64,000 bases of DNA from Achromobacter insolitus (GCF_002209555.1 NZ_NJIF01000007.1:124001-188000); one strand, 5' to 3'; positions 48,074 through 57,138 are shown, numbered from the stretch's first letter. Translations and numbers: made by a program. The notes: a model not told the origin generated them from the letters alone.

Positions 48074-49270
48074 ATGGACAAGCCTCTCGAACCTGCGTTT
48101 TCCTTTTCGGAACGCGCCCAGCAACTCACCAGCTCCGCCATCCGCGAGATCCTCAAGGTAACCGAGCGCCCCGAAGTCATCTCGTTCGCTGGCGGCCTGC
48201 CGGCGCCCGGCGGCTTCCCGGTAGAGGTAGTTCGCGCGGCATTCGACAAGGTACTGTCCACCAATGGCCGCGCCGCCCTGCAATACGGCCCCACGGAGGG
48301 CTTTGCGCCCCTGCGCCAATGGGTTGCCGACGACCTGAACAAGGCCGGCGCCAGCGTCGCCGCCGACCAGATCCTGATCGTGTCGGGTTCGCAGCAAGCG
48401 CTGGACCTGTTGGGCAAGGTGCTGATCGACAAGGACAGCAAAGTGCTGGTCGAAGACCCCAGCTACCTCGGCGCGCTGCAGTCGTTCAGCCTGTACCAGC
48501 CCAATTTCGTGCCGGTGCCCACCGATGAAGGCGGCCTGATCCCCGAAGCCATCACGCCCGAACTGGCCGCAGGCGCCCGCTTCCTGTACGCCCTGCCCAA
48601 CTTCCAGAACCCCACTGGCCGCACGCTCAGCCTGGAACGCCGCATCGCGCTGGTCAAGCGCGCCGCCGAGCTGAACCTCACCATCGTCGAAGACGATCCC
48701 TACGGTGAACTGCGCTACGCGGGCGAACCGCAGCCCGGCCTGATCGCGCTGGCCGCCGAATACGGTGCCAACGTCGTGCGCCTGGGTACGTTCTCGAAGG
48801 TGCTGGCCCCCGGCCTGCGCCTGGGCTACATCGCCGCCGCGCGCCCGCTCATCAACAAGCTGGTGCAAGCCAAGCAGGCCACCGACCTGCACACGCCCAC
48901 GCTGACGCAGATGGCCGTGTACGAGATCGTCAAGGAAGGCTTCCTGGATGAACACCTGCCCAACGTGCGTGAAATCTACCGCGCCCAAGGCAGCTGCATG
49001 CTGGACGCCATCAAGCAGGAATTCCCGGACACCGTGCGCTGGACCAAGCCGGAAGGCGGCATGTTCATCTGGCTGACGCTGCCCGAGCACATCGACACCA
49101 CCAAGCTGCTGGAAAAGGCCATCGCGCAAAACGTGGCGTTCGTGCCCGGCGCGCCGTTCTACTGCGGCGCCGGCAAGACCAACACCCTGCGCCTGAGCTT
49201 CGCCACCGTGCCGGAAGACAAGATCCGCCGCGGCATTGCGATCCTGGGCAAGCTGCTGAAAGAGGCGTGA
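48074..49270 (+). CDS. PLP-dependent aminotransferase (2-aminoadipate/aromatic type, class I)
   Basis: A 398-residue fold-type I aminotransferase related to LysN/2-aminoadipate aminotransferases and to the catalytic half of MocR regulators. NFQNPTGRTL carries the Asn and EDDPYGELRY the Asp/Tyr that contact PLP; the Lys is in LGTFSKVLAPGLRLGY. It lacks the MocR HTH domain. Broad-specificity transamination of 2-aminoadipate, Leu, aromatic amino acids or kynurenine is possible. ATG 48074 starts the homologous region; the frame open to 47927 is a false leader. The GC-rich repeat copy 2 begins at the first base after its stop. Confidence 0.9.
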   Translation: MDKPLEPAFSFSERAQQLTSSAIREILKVTERPEVISFAGGLPAPGGFPVEVVRAAFDKVLSTNGRAALQYGPTEGFAPLRQWVADDLNKAGASVAADQILIVSGSQQALDLLGKVLIDKDSKVLVEDPSYLGALQSFSLYQPNFVPVPTDEGGLIPEAITPELAAGARFLYALPNFQNPTGRTLSLERRIALVKRAAELNLTIVEDDPYGELRYAGEPQPGLIALAAEYGANVVRLGTFSKVLAPGLRLGYIAAARPLINKLVQAKQATDLHTPTLTQMAVYEIVKEGFLDEHLPNVREIYRAQGSCMLDAIKQEFPDTVRWTKPEGGMFIWLTLPEHIDTTKLLEKAIAQNVAFVPGAPFYCGAGKTNTLRLSFATVPEDKIRRGIAILGKLLKEA

Positions 49271-49348
49271 CCCCCCGAAGCGCCTGCGGCGCTTCCCCCC
49301 AGGGGGTCGGCACGGACCGGCGGAGCCCGGATCCGTGCGGCCCCGCTT
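49271..49348 (+). repeat. GC-rich 3'-flanking repeat, copy 2 (after PLP aminotransferase)
   Basis: A 78-bp element starting at the base after the aminotransferase TGA. It contains the perfect stem GAAGCGCC-tgc-GGCGCTTC, a CCCCCC/GGGGG pair and the dyad CACGGA...TCCGTG. It matches the element downstream of aspS (32173-32092, minus) nearly end to end in the same orientation relative to the gene. Probable role in 3'-end formation or protection. Confidence 0.8.
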
Positions 49349-49440
49349 ACGCCACGACAGTGGCGATATGACGCGGGCGCCTCGCAGGGGCTGCAGGACA
49401 TGAACGGCGGCTGGGCGCGATGCCTGGCCGCCGTTGTTTT

Positions 49441-50403
49441 ATGCTCTTGGTTTTCCCATTCCGTTTCGCCGTGACAGTGAGCGCCCCCCAACAAACTCCC
49501 GTCGACCTCAGCGACATCGTCTTCACCGACTGGGTCGAACGCTGGCTGCCCAAGTCCTGGCGGCCCTATGCCCGGCTGTGCCGCCTGGACCGTCCCATAG
49601 GCACCTGGCTGACCCTGCTGCCGGCCATCGCCGCGCTGGTCCAGGCCGCGGGTGGCCTGCCCGATCTGCAGCGGCTGATCGTATTCTCGCTGGGCGCGCT
49701 GTTGATGCGCGGCATCGGCTGCACCGTCAACGACATGTGCGACCGCAACTTCGACAAGCACGTCGAGCGCACGCGCTTCCGTCCGCTGACCAGCGGCCAG
49801 CTCACCATGAAGAACGCTGTCTGGTTCCTGCTTGGACAGTTGCTGGTCTGCGGGTCGCTGCTGTTTTTCCTGAACGAAATGAGCCGCTGGCTGGCCGTGG
49901 CCGTGCTGCCGTTCGTCTTCATCTATCCGCTGTGCAAGCGCGTCACTTACTGGCCGCAAGTGGTGCTGGGCATCTGCTTCAACTGGGGCATGCTGATGGC
50001 TTGGTCGGACACTCAGAACCACGTCCCGCTGGCAGCCATCGCCATGTGGGCGGGCGCGGTATTGTGGCAGGTGGGTTACGACAGCATCTATGCCTATGTG
50101 GACGTGCGCGACGACCGCAGCCTGGGCCTGCATTCGACCGCCATGCGCTTCGGCGACCAGGGCAAGCTCTGGATCGGCGGCTTCTATCTGGGCACCATCG
50201 TTCTATGGGCCTGGGGCGGCTATGCCATCGGCCTGTCGTGGGCTTACCAGGTCGGCATGGTCGCTGTTGCCGCGCATCTGGCGTGGCAACTGAAGGTGTT
50301 CGACATCCAGCGCCCCGACCGCAACTTCATGCTGTTTCGCGCCAACCTCTGGTTGGGCGCCCTGCTGGTCGCTGCCGCCCTGGCCGGCACCTTGATCCGC
50401 TGA
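49441..50403 (+). CDS. ubiA: 4-hydroxybenzoate polyprenyltransferase
   Basis: About 320 residues and eight to nine transmembrane helices. The two Asp-rich prenyl-diphosphate motifs are NDMCDRNFDKHVERT (about residue 98) and YVDVRDDRSLGLHS (about 220). It prenylates 4-hydroxybenzoate in ubiquinone synthesis at the inner membrane. The start is uncertain: ATG 49441, GTG 49471 and ATG 49420 are all in frame and none has a good ribosome site; conserved sequence begins after VDLSDIVFTDW. Confidence 0.95.
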   Translation: MLLVFPFRFAVTVSAPQQTPVDLSDIVFTDWVERWLPKSWRPYARLCRLDRPIGTWLTLLPAIAALVQAAGGLPDLQRLIVFSLGALLMRGIGCTVNDMCDRNFDKHVERTRFRPLTSGQLTMKNAVWFLLGQLLVCGSLLFFLNEMSRWLAVAVLPFVFIYPLCKRVTYWPQVVLGICFNWGMLMAWSDTQNHVPLAAIAMWAGAVLWQVGYDSIYAYVDVRDDRSLGLHSTAMRFGDQGKLWIGGFYLGTIVLWAWGGYAIGLSWAYQVGMVAVAAHLAWQLKVFDIQRPDRNFMLFRANLWLGALLVAAALAGTLIR

Positions 50404-50506
50404 GGCCGCGTCCGCGCCTCAGCCGCGCCCCGTTGACGCCGCGCATTGCCGGCGGCGCCGACTGGGCCCATGATGTAGCCTCCGAAACGCTTTACGGAGA
50501 CCACGC

Positions 50507-50911
50507 ATGCCCTCATTGCTCAAATCCCTTGCCGTGACGGCCGCCGCGGCCGCCGCGTTCATGGCGGTGCCAGCACAAGCCGCCAGCGATTGCTCGGCCC
50601 AACGCGGCTGCGCCGCCAAGTTCTGCGAAATCGAAAACGATATCGCGACCGCCAAGGCGCAGAACAATACTCGCCGCGAAGCCGGGCTGCGCAAGGCCTT
50701 GGCAGAAGCCAAGGCGCATTGCACCGACAGCCGCCTGCAATCGCAACGCGAGGCAGACGTACGCGACAAGCAGAGCAAGGTCGCCGAACGCGAAAGCGAA
50801 CTCAAGCAGGCCCGCGCCAAGGGCAAGCAAGACAAGATCGAAAAGGCCCAGCGCAAGCTGGACGAGGCCCAGGCGGAATACAACGCCGCCCTGGCCGAAC
50901 TGAACCGCTGA
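50507..50911 (+). CDS. DUF1090 periplasmic protein (YqjC-like)
   Basis: A 134-residue exported protein. A Sec signal peptide (hydrophobic core LAVTAAAAAAFMAVP, cleavage after AQA) is followed by a Cys-containing segment (SDCSAQRGCAAKFCEIE) and a long alpha-helical, charged region (residues 75-134) with strong coiled-coil character. It matches DUF1090 in length and cysteine pattern. Function unknown; family members are periplasmic. A perfect nine-base-pair hairpin (50929-50954) follows the stop without a T run. Confidence 0.85.
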   Translation: MPSLLKSLAVTAAAAAAFMAVPAQAASDCSAQRGCAAKFCEIENDIATAKAQNNTRREAGLRKALAEAKAHCTDSRLQSQREADVRDKQSKVAERESELKQARAKGKQDKIEKAQRKLDEAQAEYNAALAELNR

Positions 50912-51228
50912 TCCCCCTTCCTCCACGCCAGTCCCGGCACCTTGCCCGGGACTGCGCGCCCGCTGAGCCCCCCGCCGCCAAAAGAAGCTCCGCCGTCCCG
51001 CGCGGACCACCTCCTATGGTGTCATCAAATGGAAATTCCACCACCCATGGTGCCATTTGGTGAAATGGAAACCTATTAGTCTTCTTTTTGGAAAGATGTT
51101 TTCAGGGAATCAGGGTTTATCCGGAGATGTTTTGCGCCCAGAATGCAACTCATCGGGACACAGCAAGCGAACCCCAGGCAATCACGCCGGCGGTTCGGCT
51201 CCCAAGCTCAAGACATTGGAGGTCTGCC
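50912..51228 (+). promoter_or_regulatory. Gap before DUF4148 gene with hairpin and nested dyad
   Basis: No gene is seen in these 317 bp. CAGTCCCGG (50929-50937) pairs with CCGGGACTG (50946-50954), likely the 3' end of the DUF1090 transcript. Further on CAAATGG (51026-51032) pairs with CCATTTG (51053-51059) around an inner CACC/GGTG pair, a nested dyad in an AT-rich stretch about 170 bp before the DUF4148 start; it may be an operator or 5'-leader structure. GGAGG precedes the next start at 51229. Confidence 0.45.
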
Positions 51229-51621
51229 ATGAAAACCCTTGCTACCGCTTTGATGCTGTCCATGTCCGTTCTGGCTGCCGGCGCCCAAGCCGCCGAGGCC
51301 GATCAGGGCCCCACCCGCGCTCAAGTCCAGGCCGAACTGCAACAAGCCAAGGTTTCGGGCCAATACACCTTCGGCGAAGAAGGCTACCCCGCCGCCATCG
51401 CTCCGAAGTCGACCCTGACCTCGCAGCAGGTGCAAGCTGAACTGCAACAAGCCAAGAATGCCGGCGAAGTGACCTTCGGCAACCTGGACTATCCGCCCGT
51501 CGCCGCCGCTGAACAAGCCACGTCGCTGACCCGCGCCCAAGTCCGCACCGAACTGGCTCAAGCCAAGTCGGAAGGCCTGGTCACCTTCGGCAACCTGGAC
51601 TACCCGCCCCTGGGCAGCTGA
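51229..51621 (+). CDS. DUF4148 exported repeat protein (three repeats)
   Basis: A 130-residue secreted protein with a Sec signal peptide (cleavage after AQA near residue 20) and three copies of a 25-30-residue DUF4148-type repeat: an amphipathic helix such as TRAQVQAELQQAKVSG, followed by YTFGEEGYP or VTFGNLDYPP. DUF4148 proteins are abundant in Burkholderiales and have no known function. It is longer than the two-repeat paralogues at 58.8 and 59.2 kb. ATG 51229 has a good TTGGAGG ribosome site; an earlier ATG at 51088 has none. It is followed by a strong terminator. Confidence 0.88.
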   Translation: MKTLATALMLSMSVLAAGAQAAEADQGPTRAQVQAELQQAKVSGQYTFGEEGYPAAIAPKSTLTSQQVQAELQQAKNAGEVTFGNLDYPPVAAAEQATSLTRAQVRTELAQAKSEGLVTFGNLDYPPLGS

Positions 51622-51656
51622 TCCCCCCCTGGCCTCCCCGGCCAGTCAGCGCCCCG

Positions 51657-51692
51657 AAGCCCTCCGGCCCCAAACCGGAGGGCTTTGTTTTT
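51657..51692 (+). terminator. Intrinsic terminator after DUF4148 gene
   Basis: AAGCCCTCCGG (51657-51667) and CCGGAGGGCTT (51675-51685) form a perfect 11-bp stem with a seven-base loop, followed by TGTTTTT. Canonical rho-independent structure for the plus strand. Confidence 0.93.
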
Positions 51693-51821
51693 GACGATCC
51701 GACATTTAATTAAGTCGAAATAACGTTACCTACAGCCGATTCGACTATTTGGTCTCTACACATCGACAGCGTCCACGCATAGGATGAGCTCACCTCTCCC
51801 CTTCGATGCAGGAGCCGCACC

Positions 51822-52946
51822 ATGTCCACCGTCTCTCCCCGGCCCGTCCTACTTCTCGGCGCTGGAAAAATCGGTTTCGCCATTGCCCTCATGCTGGAAC
51901 GCAGCGGCGCCTATTCGGTCGTGGTCGCCGACCAGGATCCCGCGCGGTTGCGCATCGTGGCCGAACTAGGCTGCGAAACCCGCCAGGTCTCCGATGACGA
52001 GACCGTGGCGCAATGCATCGAAGGGCGTTACGCCGTGATCAATGCGCTGCCTTTTCACCGCGCCGCCGCCGTAGCCGCGCTGTGCGCCAAGGCGGGCGTG
52101 CACTACTTCGACCTGACGGAAGACGTGGCCAGCACGCACGCAATCCAGGCACTGGCGGAAAGCGCCGACAGTGTGCTGATGCCGCAGTGCGGCCTGGCCC
52201 CAGGCTTCATCGGCGTGGTCGGCAACGCACTCGCCCGCCGCTTCGACACCCTGCTGGACTTGCGCATGCGCGTGGGCGCACTACCGCGCTATCCCTCCAA
52301 CAGCCTGCGCTACAACCTGACGTGGAGCACCGAGGGGCTCATCAACGAATACTGCAATCCCTGCGAGGCCATCGTCGACGGCCAACTGACCAGCGTACCC
52401 GCCCTGGAAGGCTATGAAACCTTCGCGTTGGACGGCGTGGAGTACGAGGCCTTCAACACTTCGGGCGGACTGGGCACCCTGCCCGCAACGCTGCGTGGCC
52501 GCGCCCGTAACGTGGACTATAAATCCGTGCGGTACCCGGGTCACTGCAGCATCATGAAGCTGCTCCTCAATGACCTGCGCCTGCGCGACCGCCGCGACCT
52601 GCTCAAGGAAATCTTCGAAGCCGCCATCCCCACGACCGAACAGGATGTCATCGTGATCCACGCCTCGGCCTCGGGCCACCGGCATGGACGCCTGGAAGAA
52701 GAGTCCTACCCCATCCGCATCTTCGGCACGGAGGTCGACGGCCACCGCCTCAGCGCCATCCAGCTGTCCACCGCTGCAGGCATCTGCGCGGCGCTGGACC
52801 TGGTGGCTCAGGGCGCGTTGCCGCAACGCGGGTTCGTGGGCCAGGAGGCCATAGACCTCGACGCTTTCATCAACAACCGATTCGGGCGGGTCTATGCGGG
52901 CAAACCGCTGGCCCTGGCAAGCAGCGGCGCGATGGCCGACCGTTAA
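51822..52946 (+). CDS. Saccharopine dehydrogenase-like oxidoreductase
   Basis: A 374-residue protein with an N-terminal NAD(P)-binding Rossmann domain (VLLLGAGKIGFAIALML) and the saccharopine-dehydrogenase C-terminal fold (CGLAPGFIGVVGNALARRF is a hallmark segment). It may act in lysine catabolism via saccharopine or aminoadipate semialdehyde, or on a related opine-like substrate such as carboxynorspermidine. A ribosome site (GCAGGAG) precedes ATG 51822. A dyad AGTCGAA/TTCGACT (51713-51746) lies upstream and may be regulatory. It is convergent with the GlcC-like regulator. Confidence 0.85.
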   Translation: MSTVSPRPVLLLGAGKIGFAIALMLERSGAYSVVVADQDPARLRIVAELGCETRQVSDDETVAQCIEGRYAVINALPFHRAAAVAALCAKAGVHYFDLTEDVASTHAIQALAESADSVLMPQCGLAPGFIGVVGNALARRFDTLLDLRMRVGALPRYPSNSLRYNLTWSTEGLINEYCNPCEAIVDGQLTSVPALEGYETFALDGVEYEAFNTSGGLGTLPATLRGRARNVDYKSVRYPGHCSIMKLLLNDLRLRDRRDLLKEIFEAAIPTTEQDVIVIHASASGHRHGRLEEESYPIRIFGTEVDGHRLSAIQLSTAAGICAALDLVAQGALPQRGFVGQEAIDLDAFINNRFGRVYAGKPLALASSGAMADR

Positions 52947-52984
52947 GGCCGGCCGGCGGCGGGTGGGCTGGGGTAGGACGGGAA

Positions 52985-53749
52985 CTAGCTCCAGCCTTCC
53001 AGCCGCAACGTCGCGCGCACCAGGCGCTGCTCTTCCTGTTCGATATCGGCCAGGCTTTGGCGCACGCTATCCACGTGGTCCGCGGCCGCCCTGCGCGCCT
53101 GCTCGGGCTGGCGCGCGGTTACCGCATTGAACAGACGCGTGTGCTGGCGGTCGATCTGGCGCTTCTCGGGCTGGCGGTGGTACAGGTTGTTGACGCAGGC
53201 AAAGACCGATCCAAGCAGCAAGTCCGTCAAGGACTGCAGCGTGTGCACCAGCACGGGATTGTGCGAGGCCTCGCAGATGGCCAAGTGAAACGCGTGGTCC
53301 AGGTGCGCATGCGTCGCCGTGTCGGTGGCTGTGCCCTGCGCGGCCACCATCTCGTCATAACGGCGGCGGATCATGATGAAATCCGCCTCGGTGCCACGTA
53401 TGGCCGCCAATCGGGCCGACTCGGCCTCCAGCAGGGAACGTACTTCCAGCAGGTCGTAGAGCGTGCGCGGCTGCGAATTGAACAAGTGCATGAGCGGGCC
53501 GGCGTCAACCTTGGAGATGTGCGCCACATACGAACCCTTGCCCTGCGCGGTATGGATGATCTCGCGCGCGCGCAAGAGCTTCAGCCCTTCGCGCAACGCC
53601 GTGCGCGATACACCCAGCTTTTCCGTCAGCCGCCGCTCGGAAGGCAGCGCCTGGCCGGCCTTCAACACCCCGTCCAGGATCAGGCGCTCGATCCGCTCGG
53701 CGACCTCGTCCGCCACCTGACGGGGCTTTTCTTCAGTTTCCGCGTACAT
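52985..53749 (-). CDS. GntR/FadR-family regulator (GlcC-like)
   Basis: A 254-residue FadR-subfamily regulator. The N-terminal winged helix (VAERIERLILDGVLKAGQAL, then LTEKLGVSRTALREGLKLL) is followed by an all-helical FCD domain from about residue 80, whose metal-binding residues include the His in DHAFHLAICEASHN. It is divergent from malate synthase G and probably controls it in response to glycolate, glyoxylate or a similar acid, as GlcC does. Two identical TGGTATGACCA half-site pairs lie between the genes. ATG 53749 has GGAGAG upstream; the ATG at 53869 would run through the operator region. Confidence 0.88.
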   Translation of the reverse strand: MYAETEEKPRQVADEVAERIERLILDGVLKAGQALPSERRLTEKLGVSRTALREGLKLLRAREIIHTAQGKGSYVAHISKVDAGPLMHLFNSQPRTLYDLLEVRSLLEAESARLAAIRGTEADFIMIRRRYDEMVAAQGTATDTATHAHLDHAFHLAICEASHNPVLVHTLQSLTDLLLGSVFACVNNLYHRQPEKRQIDRQHTRLFNAVTARQPEQARRAAADHVDSVRQSLADIEQEEQRLVRATLRLEGWS

Positions 53750-53765
53750 GCACTCTCCGCACCAG

Positions 53766-53776
53766 TGGTATGACCA
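53766..53776. promoter_or_regulatory. FadR/GlcC-type operator, site 1
   Basis: TGGTATGACCA is a perfect TGGT-n3-ACCA palindrome, matching the TNGTNNNACNA type recognised by FadR-subfamily GntR regulators. It lies 17 bp upstream of the regulator's own start, where binding would repress its transcription. An identical copy is 108 bp away. Confidence 0.75.
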
Positions 53777-53873
53777 AGTGCAGCCCCGATTGGAACCCCG
53801 CCACCACACCCCTGTAAGTAGCTGATATAAAACCATAAAAAATACGGCTGTGCGCATACGGCACTGCACAAAC

Positions 53874-53884
53874 TGGTATGACCA
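53874..53884. promoter_or_regulatory. FadR/GlcC-type operator, site 2
   Basis: Second exact copy of TGGTATGACCA, about 105 bp upstream of the malate synthase start. Both copies share the flanking ACCAGTGG motif, on opposite sides. The pair suggests that the adjacent GlcC-like protein controls both divergent promoters. Confidence 0.75.
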
Positions 53885-53988
53885 GTGGGTTTTGATATGG
53901 ACATTGCGACAGGCGCGAACGATGATGTCGGGACCAGATATACGCCCGGCGCGCGGCGTCGGCCAGTCCCTTACCGCTAGAGAACCGC

Positions 53989-56163
53989 ATGACTCAACGC
54001 ATCCAGCACCACGGCCTGCAAGTGGCGGCCAATCTCAATCAATTCATTGAACAGGAAGCCCTGCCCGGCACCGGCCTGGATGCCGAAAGCTTCTGGCAAG
54101 GCTTTGCGGCCCTGGTGGATGACCTGGCCCCCAAGAATCGCGCCTTGCTGGCCGAGCGCGACCGCTTGCAGGCCGAGCTCGACGCCTGGCATCGCGCCCA
54201 TCCCGGCCCCATCGCCGACCCGGCCGCCTATCGCAAGTTCCTGGAGGGCATCGGCTATCTGCTGCCCCAGCCGGCCAGCGTGCGCGCCACCACCGACAAC
54301 GTCGACACCGAGATCTCGCAGCAGGCCGGTCCGCAGCTGGTCGTGCCGATGTCCAACTCGCGCTACGCGCTGAACGCCGCCAATGCGCGCTGGGGCAGCC
54401 TGTATGACGCGCTCTATGGCACGGACGCCGTCCCGGCCACGCCGGGCGATACGGGTCGCGGCTATAACCCGGAACGCGGCGCCGCCGTCATCGCACGCGC
54501 CCGCAGCTTCCTCGACACCGCCGCCCCGCTGGCCCAGGGCTCGCACGCCGACGCCCGCGGCTACACCGTCGAAAACGGCAAACTGCGCGTGGCGCTGGCC
54601 AGCGGCTCCACCGAGCTCAAGCAACCCGCGCAGTTCGTTGGCTATCAAGGCGACGCCTCCGCACCGTCGGCCATCCTGCTCAAGAACAACGGCCTGCACT
54701 TCGAAATCCAGATCGACCGCAGCCACAGCATCGGCGCCACCGACGCCGCAGGCGTCAAGGACGTGCTGGTGGAAGCCGCGCTCACCACCATCATGGACTG
54801 CGAAGACTCCGTTGCCGCCGTGGATGCCGAGGACAAAGTCCACATCTACCGCAACTGGCTCGGCCTGATGAAGGGCGACCTGACCGAAGAAGTCACCAAA
54901 AACGGCAAGACCTTCACCCGCAAGCTCAACGCCGACCGCAACTACACGCAGCCGGATGGATCGCCGCTGACCCTGCACGGCCGCTCGCTCATGTTCGTGC
55001 GCAACGTCGGCCACCTGATGACCAACCCTGCCGTGCTGGACAGCGCCGGCCGCGAAATCCCCGAAGGCATCCTGGACGCCGTCGTCACCAGCCTGGCCGC
55101 GCTGCAGGACCGCAAACACAAGCTGAACTCGCGCACCGGCTCGGTCTACATCGTGAAGCCCAAGATGCACGGTCCAGCCGAAGCCGCCTTCGCCAGCGAG
55201 CTGTTCGACCGCGTCGAAGACCTGCTCAAGCTGCCGCGCAACACCCTGAAAATGGGCATCATGGACGAAGAGCGCCGCACCAGCATCAATCTGAAGGCGT
55301 GCATAGAAGCCGCCGCCGCGCGCGTTGCCTTCATCAACACCGGCTTCCTGGACCGCACGGGCGACGAAATGCACTCCAGCATGGAAGCAGGCCCCATGCT
55401 GCGCAAGGGCGACATGAAGTCCACCGCCTGGATCACCGCCTACGAACGCAACAACGTGCTGGTCGGCCTGGACGCGGGCCTGCGCGGCCGCGCGCAGATC
55501 GGCAAGGGCATGTGGGCCATGCCGGACCTGATGGCCGCCATGCTCGAACAGAAGATTGCCCATCCCAAAGCGGGCGCCAACACTGCCTGGGTGCCTTCGC
55601 CTACCGCCGCGACCTTGCATGCGCTGCACTACCATCAGGTCGACGTGCAGGCGGTGCAACAGGAACTGGAACGCACCAGGCTCGACAGCGTGCGCGACGA
55701 ACTGTTGGGCGGCCTGCTGACCGTGCCGGTTGGCGACCCGTCCAAGTGGTCTGCCCAGGACATCCAACAAGAACTCGACAACAACGTCCAGGGCATCCTG
55801 GGTTATGTCGTGCGCTGGATCGACCAGGGCGTGGGCTGCTCCAAGGTGCCGGACATCCACAACGTCGGCCTGATGGAAGACCGCGCCACCCTGCGCATCT
55901 CCAGCCAGCACATCGCCAACTGGCTGCGCCATGGCGTGACCAACCGCGAGCAGGTCATGGAAACCTTCCAGCGCATGGCCAAGGTGGTCGACGGCCAGAA
56001 CGCGGGCGACGCGCTCTACCGCCCCATGGCAGGCAACTTCGATACGTCGCTGGCGTTCAAGGCTGCCTGCGCGCTGGTGTTCGAAGGCCTGACCCAGCCC
56101 AACGGTTACACCGAGCCCCTGCTGCACAAGTACCGCCTGGAGTTCAAGGCCGCCCAGGCCTGA
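53989..56163 (+). CDS. glcB: Malate synthase G
   Basis: A 724-residue monomeric malate synthase G, with the size and domain order of GlcB. Signature segments include [17 protein letters not shown] (acidic Mg-binding part), [15 protein letters not shown], and [20 protein letters not shown] near residue 445. It condenses glyoxylate with acetyl-CoA to malate. Isocitrate lyase and glycolate oxidase genes are not adjacent. It is divergent from the GlcC-like regulator with operator copies between, and is followed by a strong terminator. The 731-aa frame on the opposite strand is a codon-bias shadow. Confidence 0.97.
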   Translation: MTQRIQHHGLQVAANLNQFIEQEALPGTGLDAESFWQGFAALVDDLAPKNRALLAERDRLQAELDAWHRAHPGPIADPAAYRKFLEGIGYLLPQPASVRATTDNVDTEISQQAGPQLVVPMSNSRYALNAANARWGSLYDALYGTDAVPATPGDTGRGYNPERGAAVIARARSFLDTAAPLAQGSHADARGYTVENGKLRVALASGSTELKQPAQFVGYQGDASAPSAILLKNNGLHFEIQIDRSHSIGATDAAGVKDVLVEAALTTIMDCEDSVAAVDAEDKVHIYRNWLGLMKGDLTEEVTKNGKTFTRKLNADRNYTQPDGSPLTLHGRSLMFVRNVGHLMTNPAVLDSAGREIPEGILDAVVTSLAALQDRKHKLNSRTGSVYIVKPKMHGPAEAAFASELFDRVEDLLKLPRNTLKMGIMDEERRTSINLKACIEAAAARVAFINTGFLDRTGDEMHSSMEAGPMLRKGDMKSTAWITAYERNNVLVGLDAGLRGRAQIGKGMWAMPDLMAAMLEQKIAHPKAGANTAWVPSPTAATLHALHYHQVDVQAVQQELERTRLDSVRDELLGGLLTVPVGDPSKWSAQDIQQELDNNVQGILGYVVRWIDQGVGCSKVPDIHNVGLMEDRATLRISSQHIANWLRHGVTNREQVMETFQRMAKVVDGQNAGDALYRPMAGNFDTSLAFKAACALVFEGLTQPNGYTEPLLHKYRLEFKAAQA

Positions 56164-56188
56164 CCACGCCAATCTCGCAGTAACGCAA

Positions 56189-56217
56189 CCGGACAGCCCT
56201 GCTGTCCGGTTTTTTTT
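56189..56217 (+). terminator. Intrinsic terminator after glcB
   Basis: CCGGACAGC and GCTGTCCGG form a perfect nine-base-pair stem with a three-base loop followed directly by eight T. Canonical rho-independent terminator 26 bp after the glcB stop. Confidence 0.97.
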
Positions 56218-56242
56218 GGGGCGCGACCCCGTAAAAATCAGC

Positions 56243-56271
56243 TTGGGTGTTTTCGCACGGTCGTGCTAAAT
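56243..56271 (+). promoter_or_regulatory. TetR promoter with embedded operator
   Basis: TTGGGT (56243-56248) and CTAAAT (56266-56271) are 17 bp apart, a credible sigma-70 promoter. The spacer and -10 are covered by the imperfect palindrome TTTCGCACGG-TCGTGCTAAA (56251-56270), almost identical to the perfect palindrome at 56940-56959 downstream of the gene. The implied start of transcription is at or next to the ATG at 56279, so the mRNA may be leaderless. Autorepression is the simplest reading. Confidence 0.7.
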
Positions 56272-56278
56272 TTCTGGC

Positions 56279-56896
56279 ATGACTGCCAAAACCGAAAAAA
56301 GCGAGCTGACCTTCGCGGCCATTGTGGACGCGGCCCTGGATATGGCCGCGGCGCAAGGCATGGAAAGTCTGTCGCTCGGCCAGATCGCCAAGCGCCTGGG
56401 CATCAGCAAAAGCGGCGTCTTCTCGCGCGTGGGTTCGCTGGAAGCCTTGCAACAGGCAGTGCTGGACGAGTATGACCGCCGTTTCATCGAGGCCGTGTTC
56501 ACCCCGGCCATGGCATATCCCCGCGGCCTGCCGCGGCTGAACGCCCTGGTCTCGCTTTGGATCGAACGCGCCAGCAATGTCGAGACGCTGACCGGCTGCA
56601 TCTATGTGGCGGGCGCCTTCGAATACGACGACGTGGAATCCCCATTGCGGTCGGTACTGGAAGACAATCTGCGGCGCTGGCGCGCCGCCATGCTGCGCAC
56701 GGTCAACCAGGCGCTTGAAGCCGGGCATGTCCGCCCGGACACGGACCCCGAACAGCTCGTATTCGAGGTCTACAGCCTGATGATCGGATTGATGCACGAC
56801 GCCCGCTTCCTGCGGGACCCCAAGGCCCCCCAGCGAGTGCGGGCGGCCTATGAGCGGTTGATTTCCACTTACCGCAGTTTCAAGTACCTCGAGTAG
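56279..56896 (+). CDS. TetR/AcrR-family transcriptional regulator
   Basis: A 205-residue TetR-type repressor. The HTH is in residues about 12-55 (LGQIAKRLGISKSGVFSRVGSLEALQQAVL), where SKSGVFSRVGS replaces the usual KGALYHHFxS recognition element. The C-terminal ligand domain contains YVAGAFEYDDVESPLR. Near-identical palindromes flank the gene: one in its own promoter and one before the 37-aa membrane ORF and the isochorismatase-fold gene. The target is therefore probably itself and that downstream unit. Inducer unknown. Confidence 0.9.
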   Translation: MTAKTEKSELTFAAIVDAALDMAAAQGMESLSLGQIAKRLGISKSGVFSRVGSLEALQQAVLDEYDRRFIEAVFTPAMAYPRGLPRLNALVSLWIERASNVETLTGCIYVAGAFEYDDVESPLRSVLEDNLRRWRAAMLRTVNQALEAGHVRPDTDPEQLVFEVYSLMIGLMHDARFLRDPKAPQRVRAAYERLISTYRSFKYLE

Positions 56897-56939
56897 CGCT
56901 TTTATCGCGCCGGCCTGTGCCGGCAATTCTTTACCTTAA

Positions 56940-56959
56940 TTTCGCACGATCGTGCGAAA
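56940..56959. promoter_or_regulatory. Perfect 20-bp palindromic operator
   Basis: TTTCGCACGA followed by TCGTGCGAAA is a perfect 20-bp palindrome. It matches the imperfect copy in the TetR promoter at 56251-56270 in 17 of 20 positions. It lies 17 bp before the start of a 37-codon ORF and controls, by inference, that ORF and the isochorismatase-fold gene. Confidence 0.85.
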
Positions 56960-56976
56960 TTATCCGGGAGCCTGAC

Positions 56977-57090
56977 ATGTGGATCGTTATTGCAGTGATC
57001 GCGGTTTCAGCGGGGGCCAGAGTCTGGCTGCAATGGCGGGCCCTGCTGCGTCAATTGCCCGACCGCGCCGAACATCTCGTACTTTTCTAG
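56977..57090 (+). CDS. Small membrane protein, 37 aa
   Basis: ATG at 56977, preceded by GGGAG at suitable spacing, opens a 37-codon frame ending TAG at 57090. The product starts MWIVIAVIAVSAGARVWLQW: one hydrophobic helix, then a basic/amphipathic tail RALLRQLPDRAEHLVLF. It lies between a perfect operator palindrome and the isochorismatase-fold gene. It may be a regulated microprotein or the N-terminal remnant of a larger membrane protein; no continuation was seen in other frames before the next gene. Confidence 0.55.
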   Translation: MWIVIAVIAVSAGARVWLQWRALLRQLPDRAEHLVLF

Positions 57091-57138
57091 AATGACATGG
57101 CCTTCTATATTTCAGGTTCGCCTCCCCCGAACGTCGTC

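Noticed and set aside
53977..56172. 731-codon open frame on the minus strand opposite malate synthase G
   Set aside because: It mirrors glcB codon by codon in a GC-rich genome; the product has no family-like features, and glcB itself is unmistakable.
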